NCBI GenBank assembly: GCA_024644405.1
Contig: JAHELC010000005.1
Span: forward strand, 114,476-178,475
Source: Nitrospinaceae bacterium
GTDB lineage: Bacteria > Nitrospinota > Nitrospinia > Nitrospinales > Nitrospinaceae
Direction of reading: 5' to 3'
Length of the DNA: 64,000 nucleotides
The stretch's first letter is position 1, and each line of letters starts with the position of its first letter. The notes beneath the pieces were generated by a model that was not told where the DNA came from, ran no database searches, and was given only the letters and a program-made list of their open reading frames with translations. A program made the position numbers and the translations under genes. This document shows positions 1 to 7,590 of this stretch, in pieces.

Positions 1-273
1 GCCGTGTCGCACATCCTGCTGACCGAAACCTCCACCTTCGGCATCCGTTCCACTGAAATGGACCGGATCGTGCTGGACCGGCAATCCATGGAGGTGCAAA
101 CTCCTTTTGGCAAGGTGGCGGTAAAGGTGGGAAGCCTGGACGGTCAGGTGATGCATTTCTCGCCGGAATACGAAAACTGCAAACAGATCGCCCGGAAAAA
201 AAAGATCCCCGTTAAAACGGTTTACGATTCGGTATTGAGATTGGCGGAAAAGAAATTAACAGGCGGGTATTGA
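1..273 (+). CDS. larC: LarC family nickel-insertion protein, C-terminal part (cut by window edge)
   Basis: This is the 3' end of a gene entering from the left edge; the frame is open to the first base. The visible 90 residues match the C-terminal domain of LarC, the CTP-dependent enzyme that inserts nickel into the pincer cofactor of lactate-racemase-type enzymes. Visible hallmarks are a TSTFGIR stretch near the start, a VAVKVG strand, and HFSPEYENC with the conserved PEYxxC. The catalytic N-terminal region is outside the window. The gene runs toward two small genes on the other strand, with only a short gap. The assignment rests on a short conserved end, so it is likely rather than certain. 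Confidence 0.7.
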   Translation, partial: AVSHILLTETSTFGIRSTEMDRIVLDRQSMEVQTPFGKVAVKVGSLDGQVMHFSPEYENCKQIARKKKIPVKTVYDSVLRLAEKKLTGGY

Positions 274-291
274 GGGCGGAGAGAGGAGGGA

Positions 292-570
292 CTACACGCC
301 CAGTTTTTTGAGGCACTCTTCATAATGCTTTTGATACATGATGTCCCACTCGGGGGTGCCTTCGCGGACTTTTTTCTCTTTATAAGAGGCGATGATTTTA
401 CGGGCTTCGGTGTCAGCTTTTTCATCCAGCTTCAGTTCTTCCGTCATGACGCGTGTGATTTCCAGTCGCACGTCATTCAGGTCCATCTTGTAGTCCAGCT
501 CTTCCCGGTTTTCGAAATCGTTGACGATCAGGCTGCTGATGTGGTTGATTTTATCTCGGCTCAATTTCAT
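292..570 (-). CDS. DUF507 family protein (second of a tandem pair)
   Basis: A 92-residue protein of the DUF507 family, which has no established function. It is entirely alpha-helical by inspection, rich in Lys, Glu and Asp, with no signal peptide or membrane segment, so it is probably cytoplasmic. The N-terminal pattern (MKLSRDKINHISSLIVND) and a central LDEKADTEARKII segment align with the gene just upstream, so the two are diverged tandem copies of about the same length. They are nine bases apart on the same strand and probably share a transcript. Family membership is fairly sure; function cannot be inferred from the sequence. Confidence 0.75.
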   Translation of the reverse strand: MKLSRDKINHISSLIVNDFENREELDYKMDLNDVRLEITRVMTEELKLDEKADTEARKIIASYKEKKVREGTPEWDIMYQKHYEECLKKLGV

Positions 571-579
571 GATAGTTCT

Positions 580-861
580 TTATAGGATGAGACCCCGTTC
601 GCGCGCCAGTTTGCTTTTCACCATTTGGAAAACCCGGCCGTAGTCCATCATATCCCGTTCATATTCCTTGGTGCGGGATTCGATGAGCAGCCTGACTTCT
701 TCATTCAATTGGTCTTCAATCATCAAATCCTCGGTAATGACCTCGTTCACGATGGCCTCCAGCTTTTCAGGACGGTCTTCCCAGATAAGGAAATCTCCAT
801 CAATCAGGGCGCTCGCGACTTTTTTGGCTATACGATCAATCAGTTCTTTTTGAATTCTCAT
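580..861 (-). CDS. DUF507 family protein (first of a tandem pair)
   Basis: A 93-residue helical protein with the same plan as its downstream neighbour: MRIQKELIDRIAKKV at the start, an acidic middle with IEDQLNEEVRLLIE, and a C-terminal tail where family members usually carry KLARERG. The KLARERGLIL ending is close to the form I associate with DUF507 proteins, so this copy looks more canonical than the second. No membrane segment or catalytic motif is visible. It lies 29 bases downstream of a tRNA-Gly gene on the same strand, so tRNA and both DUF507 genes may be cotranscribed. Role unknown. Confidence 0.78.
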   Translation of the reverse strand: MRIQKELIDRIAKKVASALIDGDFLIWEDRPEKLEAIVNEVITEDLMIEDQLNEEVRLLIESRTKEYERDMMDYGRVFQMVKSKLARERGLIL

Positions 862-890
862 CGAAAATTTTTCTATGCGTTAATTTGGAG

Positions 891-963
891 AGCGGGAGAC
901 GGGGTTCGAACCCGCGACATTCAGCTTGGGAAGCTGACACTCTACCAACTGAGCTACTCCCGC
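891..963 (-). tRNA. tRNA-Gly (anticodon CCC)
   Basis: Read on the minus strand the 73 bases fold as a complete cloverleaf: 7-bp acceptor stem GCGGGAG/CTCCCGC, D arm with GCTC/GAGT, 5-bp anticodon stem TCAGC/GCTGA around the loop TTCCCAA, a 5-base variable region, and a T arm with GCGGG/CCCGT around TTCGAAC. The anticodon is CCC. The discriminator base is U, as is normal for bacterial tRNA-Gly. The 3' CCA is not encoded, since TCTCC follows. It is the only tRNA found in the window. Confidence 0.95.
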
Positions 964-975
964 ATCGTTCACAGG

Positions 976-1155
976 TTAACCCTTCCCCAGAATCATAATC
1001 AGGTAATCCGAGGAGGTTTGAATTTCCAAAATTTCCAAACCCTCGCCGCGGATTTTCTGGATGGCTTTGTCCACCATTTTTTCGATGGCTTCGGCGCTCT
1101 CTTCATTGATATTGATGGCCTTGACCCCGGTGATTTTCTTCCCATCCGAACTCAT
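976..1155 (-). CDS. small hypothetical protein, 59 residues
   Basis: A 59-codon frame (MSSDGKKITGVKAININ... ending MILGKG) that I read directly on the minus strand. It has a GAGG about eight bases before the ATG, codon use like its neighbours, and a sensible amphipathic composition: an acidic helix (EESAEAIEKMVDKAIQKI) followed by alternating strand-like segments (LEILEIQTSSDYLIMILGKG). It ends 13 bases before tRNA-Gly on the same strand, so it may head the transcript tRNA-DUF507-DUF507. I do not recognise the family. The helix-strand-strand pattern suggests a tiny cytoplasmic alpha/beta domain. The longer open frame on the opposite strand across here reads through the tRNA and is not a gene. 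Confidence 0.55.
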   Translation of the reverse strand: MSSDGKKITGVKAININEESAEAIEKMVDKAIQKIRGEGLEILEIQTSSDYLIMILGKG

Positions 1156-1349
1156 TCGCTACGCCTCGCTGTGGTCTAATCGATTGAAATTAAAGGATAT
1201 TTATAAATCAGACCGTATTTGAAGAAAAAAATCGACCGCCCCCCTGTTAGCCGAGGCATTATCTAACATTTCAAAAGCTTAATCAAATATTATAATATCC
1301 TGGAATTCACCCGTTAAGTCAGGGGAGCCTTGAACAATCCAAACCGGTA

Positions 1350-1378
1350 TTGAAATCAAACGGGTATTTGAGTAATAT
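1350..1378 (+). promoter_or_regulatory. sigma-70-type promoter upstream of tatC
   Basis: TTGAAA, a spacer of exactly 17 bases, then TAATAT. Transcription would start near 1385, about 130 bases ahead of tatC. Between start point and gene lies a strong hairpin, so the transcript may end early. The rest of the 358-base gap (1156-1513) is AT-rich and holds no gene that I can support. Confidence 0.5.
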
Positions 1379-1468
1379 GAGGCACCGCATGAAAATAAGG
1401 CTTTGAGTCAGGAATACTTCGATCTCACTGTTGTTTTTTGCAGAACTTTTAAATGATACAAACTTCCT

Positions 1469-1493
1469 CAAGGCCCTTTTTAGAAGGGCCTTG
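1469..1493 (+). terminator. strong hairpin in the tatC leader, possible terminator or attenuator
   Basis: CAAGGCCCTT and AAGGGCCTTG form a perfect 10-bp stem around a 5-base loop. The hairpin ends 20 bases before the tatC ATG. The trailing run (TGTTT) is only weakly U-rich, so termination would be partial at best. It could end a short leader RNA of about 110 nt, attenuate tatC, or protect the mRNA 5' region. Confidence 0.45.
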
Positions 1494-1513
1494 TGTTTAA
1501 CCGAAAACGTTGA

Positions 1514-2374
1514 ATGGCCACGCATTTAAAATTCACCGAAAAAGTCCCCATCTCCTCCCACCTGATTGAGTTGAAAAACAGGATGATCAAGGTCGCCATT
1601 GTGTTGGCCATTTTCTTTGGTGTCTGTTTTTATTTCAAGGACTTCCTGCTTTTCTGGCTGGAGGACCCCCTGCCTTCCAAATACAAGGGCAATCTCATTT
1701 TCATCAGCCCCACGGAACCTTTTTTCGCGCATATGAAAGTGTCCTTTATGGGGGCTCTTTTTATTTCCATGCCGTACATTCTCTATCACATCTGGTTTTT
1801 TATCTCTCCCGGGCTCAAGGTCAAGGAGAAAAAGATCACCATGATGTTTGTTTTTTTCGGGACTATTTTTTTCGTGTTCGGTGGGGTGTTCTGTTATTTT
1901 CTGGTACTGCCGCTCGGTCTCAAATTCCTGATAGGTTATGGGATTGAGTGGTATCATTTTCAGCTCACGATTCAACTGTACTTCAATTTTGTGGTGAAGC
2001 TGATCCTGGCGTTCGCTTTTGCCTTCCAGACACCGTTGATCATGGTGTTGCTGACCAAATTTGGAATCATCAACACCATTAAAATGCGGATGTACCGCAA
2101 GTGGGCCTTCCTGGGATCTTTTGCATTGGCTGCGGTCCTCACGCCTCCCGATATCATTACCCAGGTTCTACTCGGACTTCCCCTTTACGGTCTTTATGAA
2201 TTCGGTGTTTTGGTGTCCGCGTTTTTTGAAGACCCAAAACAGAGAGCGCAGGTGATCAAGCAAATGCAACTGCAAAGAGAAATGAAGCAGGCCAAAAAAG
2301 AAGCGGCAATGAAAGCCTCCAGCATCAAGAAAAAAATCAAGAAGACCGTCAAGCCCAAAACCAAGGCTGGCTGA
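1514..2374 (+). CDS. tatC: Sec-independent (Tat) protein translocase subunit TatC
   Basis: TatC is the inner-membrane receptor of the twin-arginine pathway: it binds signal peptides of folded proteins and recruits TatA for transport. The 286-residue protein has the expected six hydrophobic helices. The N-terminal cytoplasmic segment carries HLIELKNRMIKV, the family's L.ELR.R.. box, and FISPTEPFFAHMKVSF is the conserved SP.EpF...k first periplasmic loop. It is slightly longer than usual because of a lysine-rich tail of about 40 residues (KKIKKTVKPKTK). The gene stands alone; tatA is about 16 kb away on the other strand. Neighbouring genes give no functional context. The ATG is preceded by the hairpin described above. 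Confidence 0.95.
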   Translation: MATHLKFTEKVPISSHLIELKNRMIKVAIVLAIFFGVCFYFKDFLLFWLEDPLPSKYKGNLIFISPTEPFFAHMKVSFMGALFISMPYILYHIWFFISPGLKVKEKKITMMFVFFGTIFFVFGGVFCYFLVLPLGLKFLIGYGIEWYHFQLTIQLYFNFVVKLILAFAFAFQTPLIMVLLTKFGIINTIKMRMYRKWAFLGSFALAAVLTPPDIITQVLLGLPLYGLYEFGVLVSAFFEDPKQRAQVIKQMQLQREMKQAKKEAAMKASSIKKKIKKTVKPKTKAG

Positions 2375-2393
2375 TGTTCCTTCCCGCCAATCC

Positions 2394-3064
2394 CTAGAAT
2401 AAAAATCCCAACAAGGTAAATACTTTCGGATAGTGGTGTGCCAGCATCCAGCCTGCGATGTGGCAGGCGATCTGGAACGCCAGGGGAGCCACCAGCGACC
2501 CGGTGAGGTAATAAAACGATGAGGCCATGAGTCCGAGTAAAAACATTCCCAATTGAAGATCAAAGTGAACCAGTACAAATACCAGCCCCCCCAGGTATAT
2601 GGCGAGCGCCGGTTTGTATTTGCGAATCAGCGCCTGGAGAAAGTAACCTGTTAAAAATCCCTGCTCCGCGAAGGAAATCAAAACGGCCGATCCCATAAAA
2701 ACAGCAAAGCCGGATTTTTCTTGTGATCCCTCGGAAAGTCTTTGGTCGGCCCCAGAAAACAATTCAGTTTGTCCCATACCGGTCGCATCAATCAAATGAT
2801 CGAACACAGGAACCATCCCCACCAGCAAGCCCCCTGCCAGGCATCCCAGCATCAGATTTTGTTTCCAATGTTCTAAATGGAAACCCAATCGTTGCCACGA
2901 CGCCTGGCGGGTAAGAATAAGAATCATCACCGCCAATCCGAAATAAGCCGGATAGATAACAGGGGCCCATTGTTGAGCCTGCGGAAAAAGGATGTGAGCC
3001 GCTGGAAACAGCACGCAGAAGTAAACCGCAAGGAACCCTGCCGGTCCCTTCAATCCCCATGTTC
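2394..3064 (-). CDS. CPBP-family (CAAX protease-like) membrane protein
   Basis: A polytopic membrane protein with about six hydrophobic helices. The C-terminal half resembles the CPBP/Abi intramembrane metalloprotease family: an AEQGFLTGYF segment where the family has EExxxRG, FVLVHFD (motif 2 His), and FQIACHIAGW (motif 3 His). The first motif lacks the second Glu and the Arg, so catalysis is doubtful and the protein may be a non-peptidase member. Translation could also start 25 bases farther upstream (MFKQTDFKGTW...), but I favour an internal start only weakly; the N-terminus is uncertain by about nine residues. The gene converges on tatC, with 19 bases between the stops, and diverges from the pentapeptide gene. 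Confidence 0.6.
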
Positions 3065-3151
3065 CCTTAAAATCGGTTTGCTTAAACATCCACGCTCATG
3101 AATTCGGATTGATACAAAGGGTCGTTTTACGGCAACCCCAAATCCTTTTCG

Positions 3152-3160
3152 TGATATTAT
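3152..3160 (+). promoter_or_regulatory. extended -10 promoter for the pentapeptide gene
   Basis: TGATATTAT fits the extended -10 form (TG, one base, TATTAT). No good -35 is present 17 bases upstream, as is usual for extended -10 promoters. Transcription would begin near 3167, leaving a short leader of about 36 bases that contains the AGGAGG site. Confidence 0.4.
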
Positions 3161-3202
3161 ACTCGGCTTTAACACACCGGAAAGTCAATAGGAGGCTGTA
3201 TC

Positions 3203-4087
3203 GTGGAAGTCAACATATCCGCCTGGCGGGATCAAGGTCTGTCGGATAGCGAAATCAAAAAGAAAATTGTTCTCTCCAAGCATAATATGGTGAACAGTAA
3301 TCTGAGCGAAGCCCGCATCCAGGGAGCCAACCTTTCGCAGGGAAATTTCATGCGCGCCATCATGCGGAATGCGGATCTCACGGAGGTCGATTTCCGGGGA
3401 GCCGACATGATGGGGACTCTTTTTGAAGGCAGTAATTTGACCGGTGCCCTGTTCACCGGGAACCATATGACCCAGACGGTGTTCGATGAAGCCCGGCTCG
3501 ACCGGGCCAACCTGAGCGGAGCCAATCTGGCCAACTCCGTTTTCAAGTGGGCTAAATTGACAGGTACCGTTTTCACCAAAGCTGTCATGACCCAGGTGGT
3601 GCTTACCGGCACCGAAATGGATCAGGTCAATTTTATCAAGAGCGACCTGACCCATGCCGGTTTGCGTGAAGCCGTGATCAAAGGCACGCAATTTAATTTC
3701 TCCAAATGCACACGAGCGGATTTCCGCGAAACGGAGATCGAAGGAAGTGATTTTTCACAGGCCAATCTCAGTCAGGTCGACTTCAGGGTGGCCACAATTT
3801 CCCGAACTCGTTTCAACGGCACCAACATCAGCCAGTCCAATTTCACCAGCGCGGAATTGGATGAAGTCGATTTCACAGACAGTAACCTGGATCAGGTGGA
3901 TTTTACCGACGCGGAGTTAAAGGGAGTGATCTTTAAGGGAGCCCAATTGACCGGCGCGAATCTCGAGTCGATTCTCAATCTTTCCCCTGAACAGATCAAT
4001 TCCGCCAAAATCGATAAATTCACCAAACTCCCGCCCCATCTGGAAGTGGTCTGGGAAGGCAAAAAGTTTGAATGCAGAATTCGGTAG
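3203..4087 (+). CDS. pentapeptide-repeat protein
   Basis: A 294-residue protein made almost entirely of pentapeptide repeats of the A(D/N)LXX/(N/D)F type: from about residue 30 to 260, runs such as ANLSQ, NFMRA, ADLTE, VDFRG, SNLTG, ANLSG, VDFTD and ANLES follow every five residues. Such proteins form a right-handed square beta-helix; some (MfpA, Qnr) mimic DNA and protect gyrase, but most have no known role. A short helical cap (ISAWRDQGLSDSEIKKKIVL) comes first and a C-terminal PEQINSAKID segment is typical of the cap seen in many family members. The GTG start was chosen because a perfect AGGAGG sits seven bases upstream. No signal peptide, so probably cytoplasmic. Confidence 0.9.
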   Translation: MEVNISAWRDQGLSDSEIKKKIVLSKHNMVNSNLSEARIQGANLSQGNFMRAIMRNADLTEVDFRGADMMGTLFEGSNLTGALFTGNHMTQTVFDEARLDRANLSGANLANSVFKWAKLTGTVFTKAVMTQVVLTGTEMDQVNFIKSDLTHAGLREAVIKGTQFNFSKCTRADFRETEIEGSDFSQANLSQVDFRVATISRTRFNGTNISQSNFTSAELDEVDFTDSNLDQVDFTDAELKGVIFKGAQLTGANLESILNLSPEQINSAKIDKFTKLPPHLEVVWEGKKFECRIR

Positions 4088-4133
4088 CAGCCCCAAACCT
4101 ATATTATCCCTTTTTATTCAAATACTTACTTTA

Positions 4134-4156
4134 AAGCTCCTTAAACTTTGGAGCTT
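4134..4156 (+). terminator. weak hairpin after the pentapeptide gene
   Basis: AAGCTCC and GGAGCTT pair over seven bases around a nine-base loop about 50 bases after the stop codon. No T run follows, so termination is doubtful. The gap between this point and the promoter below holds nothing else that I recognise. Confidence 0.25.
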
Positions 4157-4216
4157 CCTCCGCAGGCGGTAAGAAATTTTCTTTGGGAAATGTGATCGTC
4201 CGGGGTCCGGGCAGAG

Positions 4217-4245
4217 TTGACAAGCTTCAGGGTTTTTTCTACTAT
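4217..4245 (+). promoter_or_regulatory. near-consensus sigma-70 promoter of rpiB-glyA-nrdR
   Basis: A perfect -35 (TTGACA), 17 bases of spacer and TACTAT as the -10. Transcription should start near 4252, giving a leader of about 184 bases before rpiB. The next known gene downstream is rpiB, so this is the likely operon promoter. Confidence 0.65.
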
Positions 4246-4266
4246 CCATAGCGGAGAGCCTATTCC

Positions 4267-4443
4267 ATGGAATCCTGGCCCGTAGAATCGGCATCGGGCG
4301 CTCAAGGACACTTCCCATTTAAGAAATTCTTTTCCAGACTTGAGGCCATTCATCTCAAAATTCCTCTCACGTTTATTCGAATTGACGGTGATCTGAACCA
4401 TACGATGATTACCCGGTACAGGAACAAAAAAATACATGAATAG
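4267..4443 (+). CDS. possible leader ORF upstream of rpiB, 58 residues
   Basis: An ATG-started frame with GGAGAG eight bases upstream, directly downstream of the promoter start point. Its stop codon overlaps the first codons of rpiB by eight bases, which would allow translational coupling. The predicted protein (MESWPVESASGAQGHF...) has a basic C-terminus and no recognisable domain. Position and ribosome site favour translation, while the unremarkable composition and absence of a known family argue against a functional protein. It could simply be an open stretch of leader. It occupies most of the otherwise empty 348 bases between the pentapeptide gene and rpiB. Confidence 0.3.
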   Translation: MESWPVESASGAQGHFPFKKFFSRLEAIHLKIPLTFIRIDGDLNHTMITRYRNKKIHE

Positions 4444-4915
4444 AGATATAAAGATTGGCAAAATTGTTATTGCCTCCGATCATGCAGGCTTTGAGTTGAA
4501 AGAAAGTATCAAAGAGTGCCTGAAAGCCGACGGCATCCCGATCGAAGACTTTGGACCGGGCAATTCCGACCGGGTAGATTACCCTGATTACGGCACCAAG
4601 GTGGCTAAGGCGGTTTCGGACGATGAAAACCTGAACGGGATCGTGATTTGCGGAACCGGCATCGGTATGTCCATCGTGGTCAACCGGTTTCCTAAAGTCC
4701 GGGGCACATTGTGCGCGGATGTCTACACCGCCAAACTTTGCCGGCAGCACAACGACTCCAATGTCCTGATTCTCGGGGGCCGCGTGGTGGGCAAGGGATT
4801 GGCCTATGAAATCGTCAATACCTGGCTGAAAACCCCGTTTGAAGGGGGACGCCACAGCGATCGCCTGAAAAAAATTGATCATATCGAAAACATGTTAACC
4901 AAGGGAGAACTGTAA
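4436..4915 (+). CDS. rpiB: ribose-5-phosphate isomerase B
   Basis: Interconverts ribose 5-phosphate and ribulose 5-phosphate in the pentose phosphate pathway. The 159-residue RpiB/LacAB fold is complete: [10 protein letters not shown] near residue 13, the DYPDYG segment near 48, catalytic Cys72 followed by the GTGIG anion loop (ICGTGIGMS), and CRQHND with His105. A short C-terminal extension contains GGRHSDR with His140. It is the first well-supported gene of an operon with glyA and nrdR; only one base separates its stop from the glyA start. An AGGAAC lies eleven bases before the ATG. This order is common in bacteria and links sugar phosphate and one-carbon supply to nucleotide synthesis. Confidence 0.95.
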   Translation: MNRDIKIGKIVIASDHAGFELKESIKECLKADGIPIEDFGPGNSDRVDYPDYGTKVAKAVSDDENLNGIVICGTGIGMSIVVNRFPKVRGTLCADVYTAKLCRQHNDSNVLILGGRVVGKGLAYEIVNTWLKTPFEGGRHSDRLKKIDHIENMLTKGEL

Positions 4916-4916
4916 A

Positions 4917-6170
4917 TTGTCACTCTTATCAGATTTCGATCCGGATATTTCTAATGCCATCAAGGGAGAGATCGAACGGGAAAACTTTACCTTGGAAATG
5001 ATCGCTTCCGAAAACTTCGTCAGTCCCCAGGTGCTGGAAGCCCTGGGATCGGTGATGACCAACAAATATGCCGAAGGGTATCCCAACAAACGTTACTATG
5101 GCGGGTGCCGTTATGTCGACGTGGCCGAGCAGTTGGCCATCGACCGGGCCAAGCAGATCTTCGAGGCAGAGCATGCCAACGTGCAACCGCATTCCGGTTC
5201 GCAGGCCAATATGGCGGTCTATCATGCGGCCCTGCAACACGGCGATACGATTCTCGGCATGAACCTGTCGCATGGCGGCCACCTCACCCATGGTTCGCCG
5301 GTAAATTTTTCCGGTTACAGCTACAAGGTCTTCCAGTACGGGCTTCACAAGGACACTGAATTGATCGATTACGATGAAGTCGAACGTTTGGCCAAGGAAC
5401 ACAAACCGAAGATGATCGTGGTCGGCGCCAGCGCCTATCCGCGCGTCATTGACGCCAAACGGTTTCGCGACATAGCCGATGAAGTCGGCGCAAAAATCAT
5501 GACGGATATCGCTCATCCCGCAGGCCTGATCGCGGCGAAATTGTATCCCTCGCCGGTACCGTATTCGGAGTTCGTCACCACCACCACGCACAAAACCCTG
5601 CGCGGCCCGCGCGGCGGCATGATTCTCTGCCGGCAGGAATTCGCCAAAGAAGTGAACAAAAAAATATTTCCCGGTATCCAGGGCGGACCGCTCATGCACG
5701 TGATCGCCGCCAAAGCGGTGGCGTTCAAAGAAGTGCTCGAACCTAATTTCGTCGAGTATCAAAAGCAGGTCATCAAAAACGCGCAATGCCTGGCGGCCTT
5801 TCTCAAGGACAACGGTTATAAAGTGGTCAGTGGCGGCACGGACACCCACTTGATGCTGGTCGATCTAACGCCCCAGGACATCACCGGCAAAGCCGCTGAA
5901 GAAGCACTTGATCTGGCCGGCATCACCGTCAACAAAAATACCGTGCCCTTCGAAACCCGGAGTCCCTTCGTCACTTCCGGTATCCGGATCGGTACTCCCG
6001 CTCTCACCACCCGCGGCATGAAAGAGAAAGAGATGAAGCAGATCGGGGAAATGATCATCGGCGTATTGGAACGGATCGAGGACAAGGAATTCATCGAGCA
6101 AACCCGCCTGAAGGTACGGGAATTGTGCGAACAGTTTCCCTTTCACATGGAAATGGCCGATAAATACTGA
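4917..6170 (+). CDS. glyA: serine hydroxymethyltransferase
   Basis: PLP enzyme converting serine and tetrahydrofolate to glycine and 5,10-methylene-THF, the main source of one-carbon units. At 417 residues it has the usual bacterial length. Visible are IASENF near residue 29, the PHSGSQAN cofactor loop, [10 protein letters not shown], the PLP-contact pair Asp197 and His200 (TDIAHPAG), and the Schiff-base Lys226 in [14 protein letters not shown]. The start is TTG, chosen because AAGGGAG lies nine bases upstream and no ATG or GTG gives the full N-terminus. It is tightly coupled to rpiB upstream and nrdR, six bases downstream. Confidence 0.97.
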   Translation: MSLLSDFDPDISNAIKGEIERENFTLEMIASENFVSPQVLEALGSVMTNKYAEGYPNKRYYGGCRYVDVAEQLAIDRAKQIFEAEHANVQPHSGSQANMAVYHAALQHGDTILGMNLSHGGHLTHGSPVNFSGYSYKVFQYGLHKDTELIDYDEVERLAKEHKPKMIVVGASAYPRVIDAKRFRDIADEVGAKIMTDIAHPAGLIAAKLYPSPVPYSEFVTTTTHKTLRGPRGGMILCRQEFAKEVNKKIFPGIQGGPLMHVIAAKAVAFKEVLEPNFVEYQKQVIKNAQCLAAFLKDNGYKVVSGGTDTHLMLVDLTPQDITGKAAEEALDLAGITVNKNTVPFETRSPFVTSGIRIGTPALTTRGMKEKEMKQIGEMIIGVLERIEDKEFIEQTRLKVRELCEQFPFHMEMADKY

Positions 6171-6176
6171 TCCCCT

Positions 6177-6638
6177 ATGAAATGTCCCAGTTGCTCGAAC
6201 ATGGAAAACAAGGTGGTCGACTCCCGCACCAATCGGGATGGCGACCTGACCCGCCGCCGCCGCGAATGCCTGAACTGTGGCGAACGGTTCACCACTTATG
6301 AGCGTATTGAAAAAACGCCTTTGCTCATCGTCAAGCAGGACGGGCGACGGGAGGAATTCAATCGCAACAAGATTCTGTCAGGAGTGCAGAAGGCCTGCCA
6401 GAAACGTCCGGTCAGTGCCGAGCAGATGGAAAACCTGGTCGACGGCATAGAACGGTATTTCCAGGAAGCCGGCGAGAAGGAAATATCCGCAGTGACGGTG
6501 GGCGAAAAAGTAGTCAAGGAACTGTACAATCTGGACAGTGTCGCCTACGTTCGGTTTGCTTCCGTTTACCGCGATTTCAAGGACGTCAACGAATTCATGG
6601 CGGAACTCAAAGGAATCATCAAAAATAAAGATAATTGA
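6177..6638 (+). CDS. nrdR: transcriptional repressor NrdR
   Basis: Nucleotide-sensing repressor of ribonucleotide reductase genes. The 153-residue protein has the N-terminal zinc ribbon (Cys3, Cys6, Cys31, Cys34: CPSC and CLNC) with the signature VVDSR and RRRREC, followed by an ATP-cone from about residue 49 to 139 that binds ATP or dATP. It binds NrdR boxes in front of nrd operons; none is present here, so its targets lie elsewhere. Its place behind rpiB and glyA is a common arrangement. It ends the operon; the following 158 bases have only a short CAGAG/CTCTG hairpin and a promoter for the hem genes. Confidence 0.96.
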   Translation: MKCPSCSNMENKVVDSRTNRDGDLTRRRRECLNCGERFTTYERIEKTPLLIVKQDGRREEFNRNKILSGVQKACQKRPVSAEQMENLVDGIERYFQEAGEKEISAVTVGEKVVKELYNLDSVAYVRFASVYRDFKDVNEFMAELKGIIKNKDN

Positions 6639-6729
6639 GCCAGAGCCGCTCTGCGTAGAATCCTGCCCTTCATCCAATTCTTAACCGCACCTAACTTATT
6701 CAATTCTAAGCTCTTTCCTTCCTAAGTCG

Positions 6730-6758
6730 TTGAATATCTAAGGTTAAAGTGATAGCAT
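6730..6758 (+). promoter_or_regulatory. probable promoter of hemX-hemA-hemC
   Basis: TTGAAT, 17 bases, TAGCAT. The -10 matches the consensus at four of six positions. The start point would be near 6765 and the leader about 30 bases. It is the best promoter-like sequence in the gap between nrdR and the hem genes. Confidence 0.4.
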
Positions 6759-6796
6759 AACCCGTCGTTTAACCGCATACCGTTTATTGAAAATCG

Positions 6797-7588
6797 ATGA
6801 AAATCATCACCTTTAATATTGCGATGATCAGCTATCTGCTGGCCTCGTTGGAATATTTTATTTATCTCGTTTATCGGAAACCGGGAGTATCCACACTGGC
6901 AACCGCGACGGTGGTGGTTGGGCTGTTATCGCATACGGCGATCATCGGACTGCGTTCCCAGGAAACGGGGCATGGCCCCTACACCACTTCCTTTGAAGTG
7001 GCTATTTTTCTGTCGTGGCTGGTGGTGGTCGTTTATTGCTTCACCCACTGGAGATACAAGATCAAGGACCTGGGATCGTTCGTCATCCCGGTGGCCTTTT
7101 TGATCCTGCTGTACGCCACTTTTTTGTCGAAGGAGATTGTCAATTTCCCGGAATCGGAATTCAGGATTTTGTTGACTCTGCACCGGACATTATCCATTAT
7201 CGGATTTGCCGCTTTTGCCATTGCGTTTGGGCTTGGGGTCATGTATTTAATTCAGGAAAAACAGGTTAAATCGAAAAAACTCGGCATGATGTATTTTCGC
7301 ATGCCTTCGCTGGAGTCTTTGGATAATCTGACCTACAAGGCGGTGGCGGTCGGTTTTCCCCTGTTCACATTGGGATTTTTGACCGGGTCCATCTGGAATA
7401 TCAAGATGAGCCAGTCGTCTTTATTTTCCTGGGAATTGGTTAAAATCTGGCCGCTGGTCATTGGCTGGATATTGTACGGCCTGGTATTTTTTGGACGGTA
7501 CCGGATGGGATGGCGTGGTAAAAAAGTCGCCCAGGGGTCGGTGATCGGCTTCGTCACTGTTATAATAAGCATCATTTTACACGTTTGA
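6797..7588 (+). CDS. HemX-type / CcsA-like cytochrome c assembly membrane protein
   Basis: A 263-residue protein with about eight membrane helices, related to the CcsA/ResC cytochrome c assembly family. The region matching the tryptophan-rich heme-handling motif is degenerate: SIWNIKMSQSSLFSWELVKIWPLVIGW has SWELVK where CcsA has WSWDPKE. Histidines such as LHRTLS and GLLSHTAIIG are retained in typical positions. Immediately before hemA this is the classical HemX position; Bacillus HemX lowers glutamyl-tRNA reductase levels. A role in regulating HemA or in heme handling is therefore inferred. The last codons overlap a potential TTG start of hemA, and real coupling is likely. Confidence 0.8.
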   Translation: MKIITFNIAMISYLLASLEYFIYLVYRKPGVSTLATATVVVGLLSHTAIIGLRSQETGHGPYTTSFEVAIFLSWLVVVVYCFTHWRYKIKDLGSFVIPVAFLILLYATFLSKEIVNFPESEFRILLTLHRTLSIIGFAAFAIAFGLGVMYLIQEKQVKSKKLGMMYFRMPSLESLDNLTYKAVAVGFPLFTLGFLTGSIWNIKMSQSSLFSWELVKIWPLVIGWILYGLVFFGRYRMGWRGKKVAQGSVIGFVTVIISIILHV

Positions 7589-7590
7589 TT

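Noticed and set aside
625..1179. A 184-codon plus-strand open frame across the DUF507 and tRNA region
   Set aside because: It runs antisense through tRNA-Gly, a DUF507 gene and the 59-codon gene, and its translation has no family resemblance.
4088..4435. Riboswitch or glycine-sensing leader in front of rpiB-glyA
   Set aside because: I could not find any known riboswitch core sequence or conserved junction pattern in the leader.
4929..5849. A 306-codon minus-strand frame within glyA
   Set aside because: It is entirely antisense to the conserved serine hydroxymethyltransferase and is a composition by-product.
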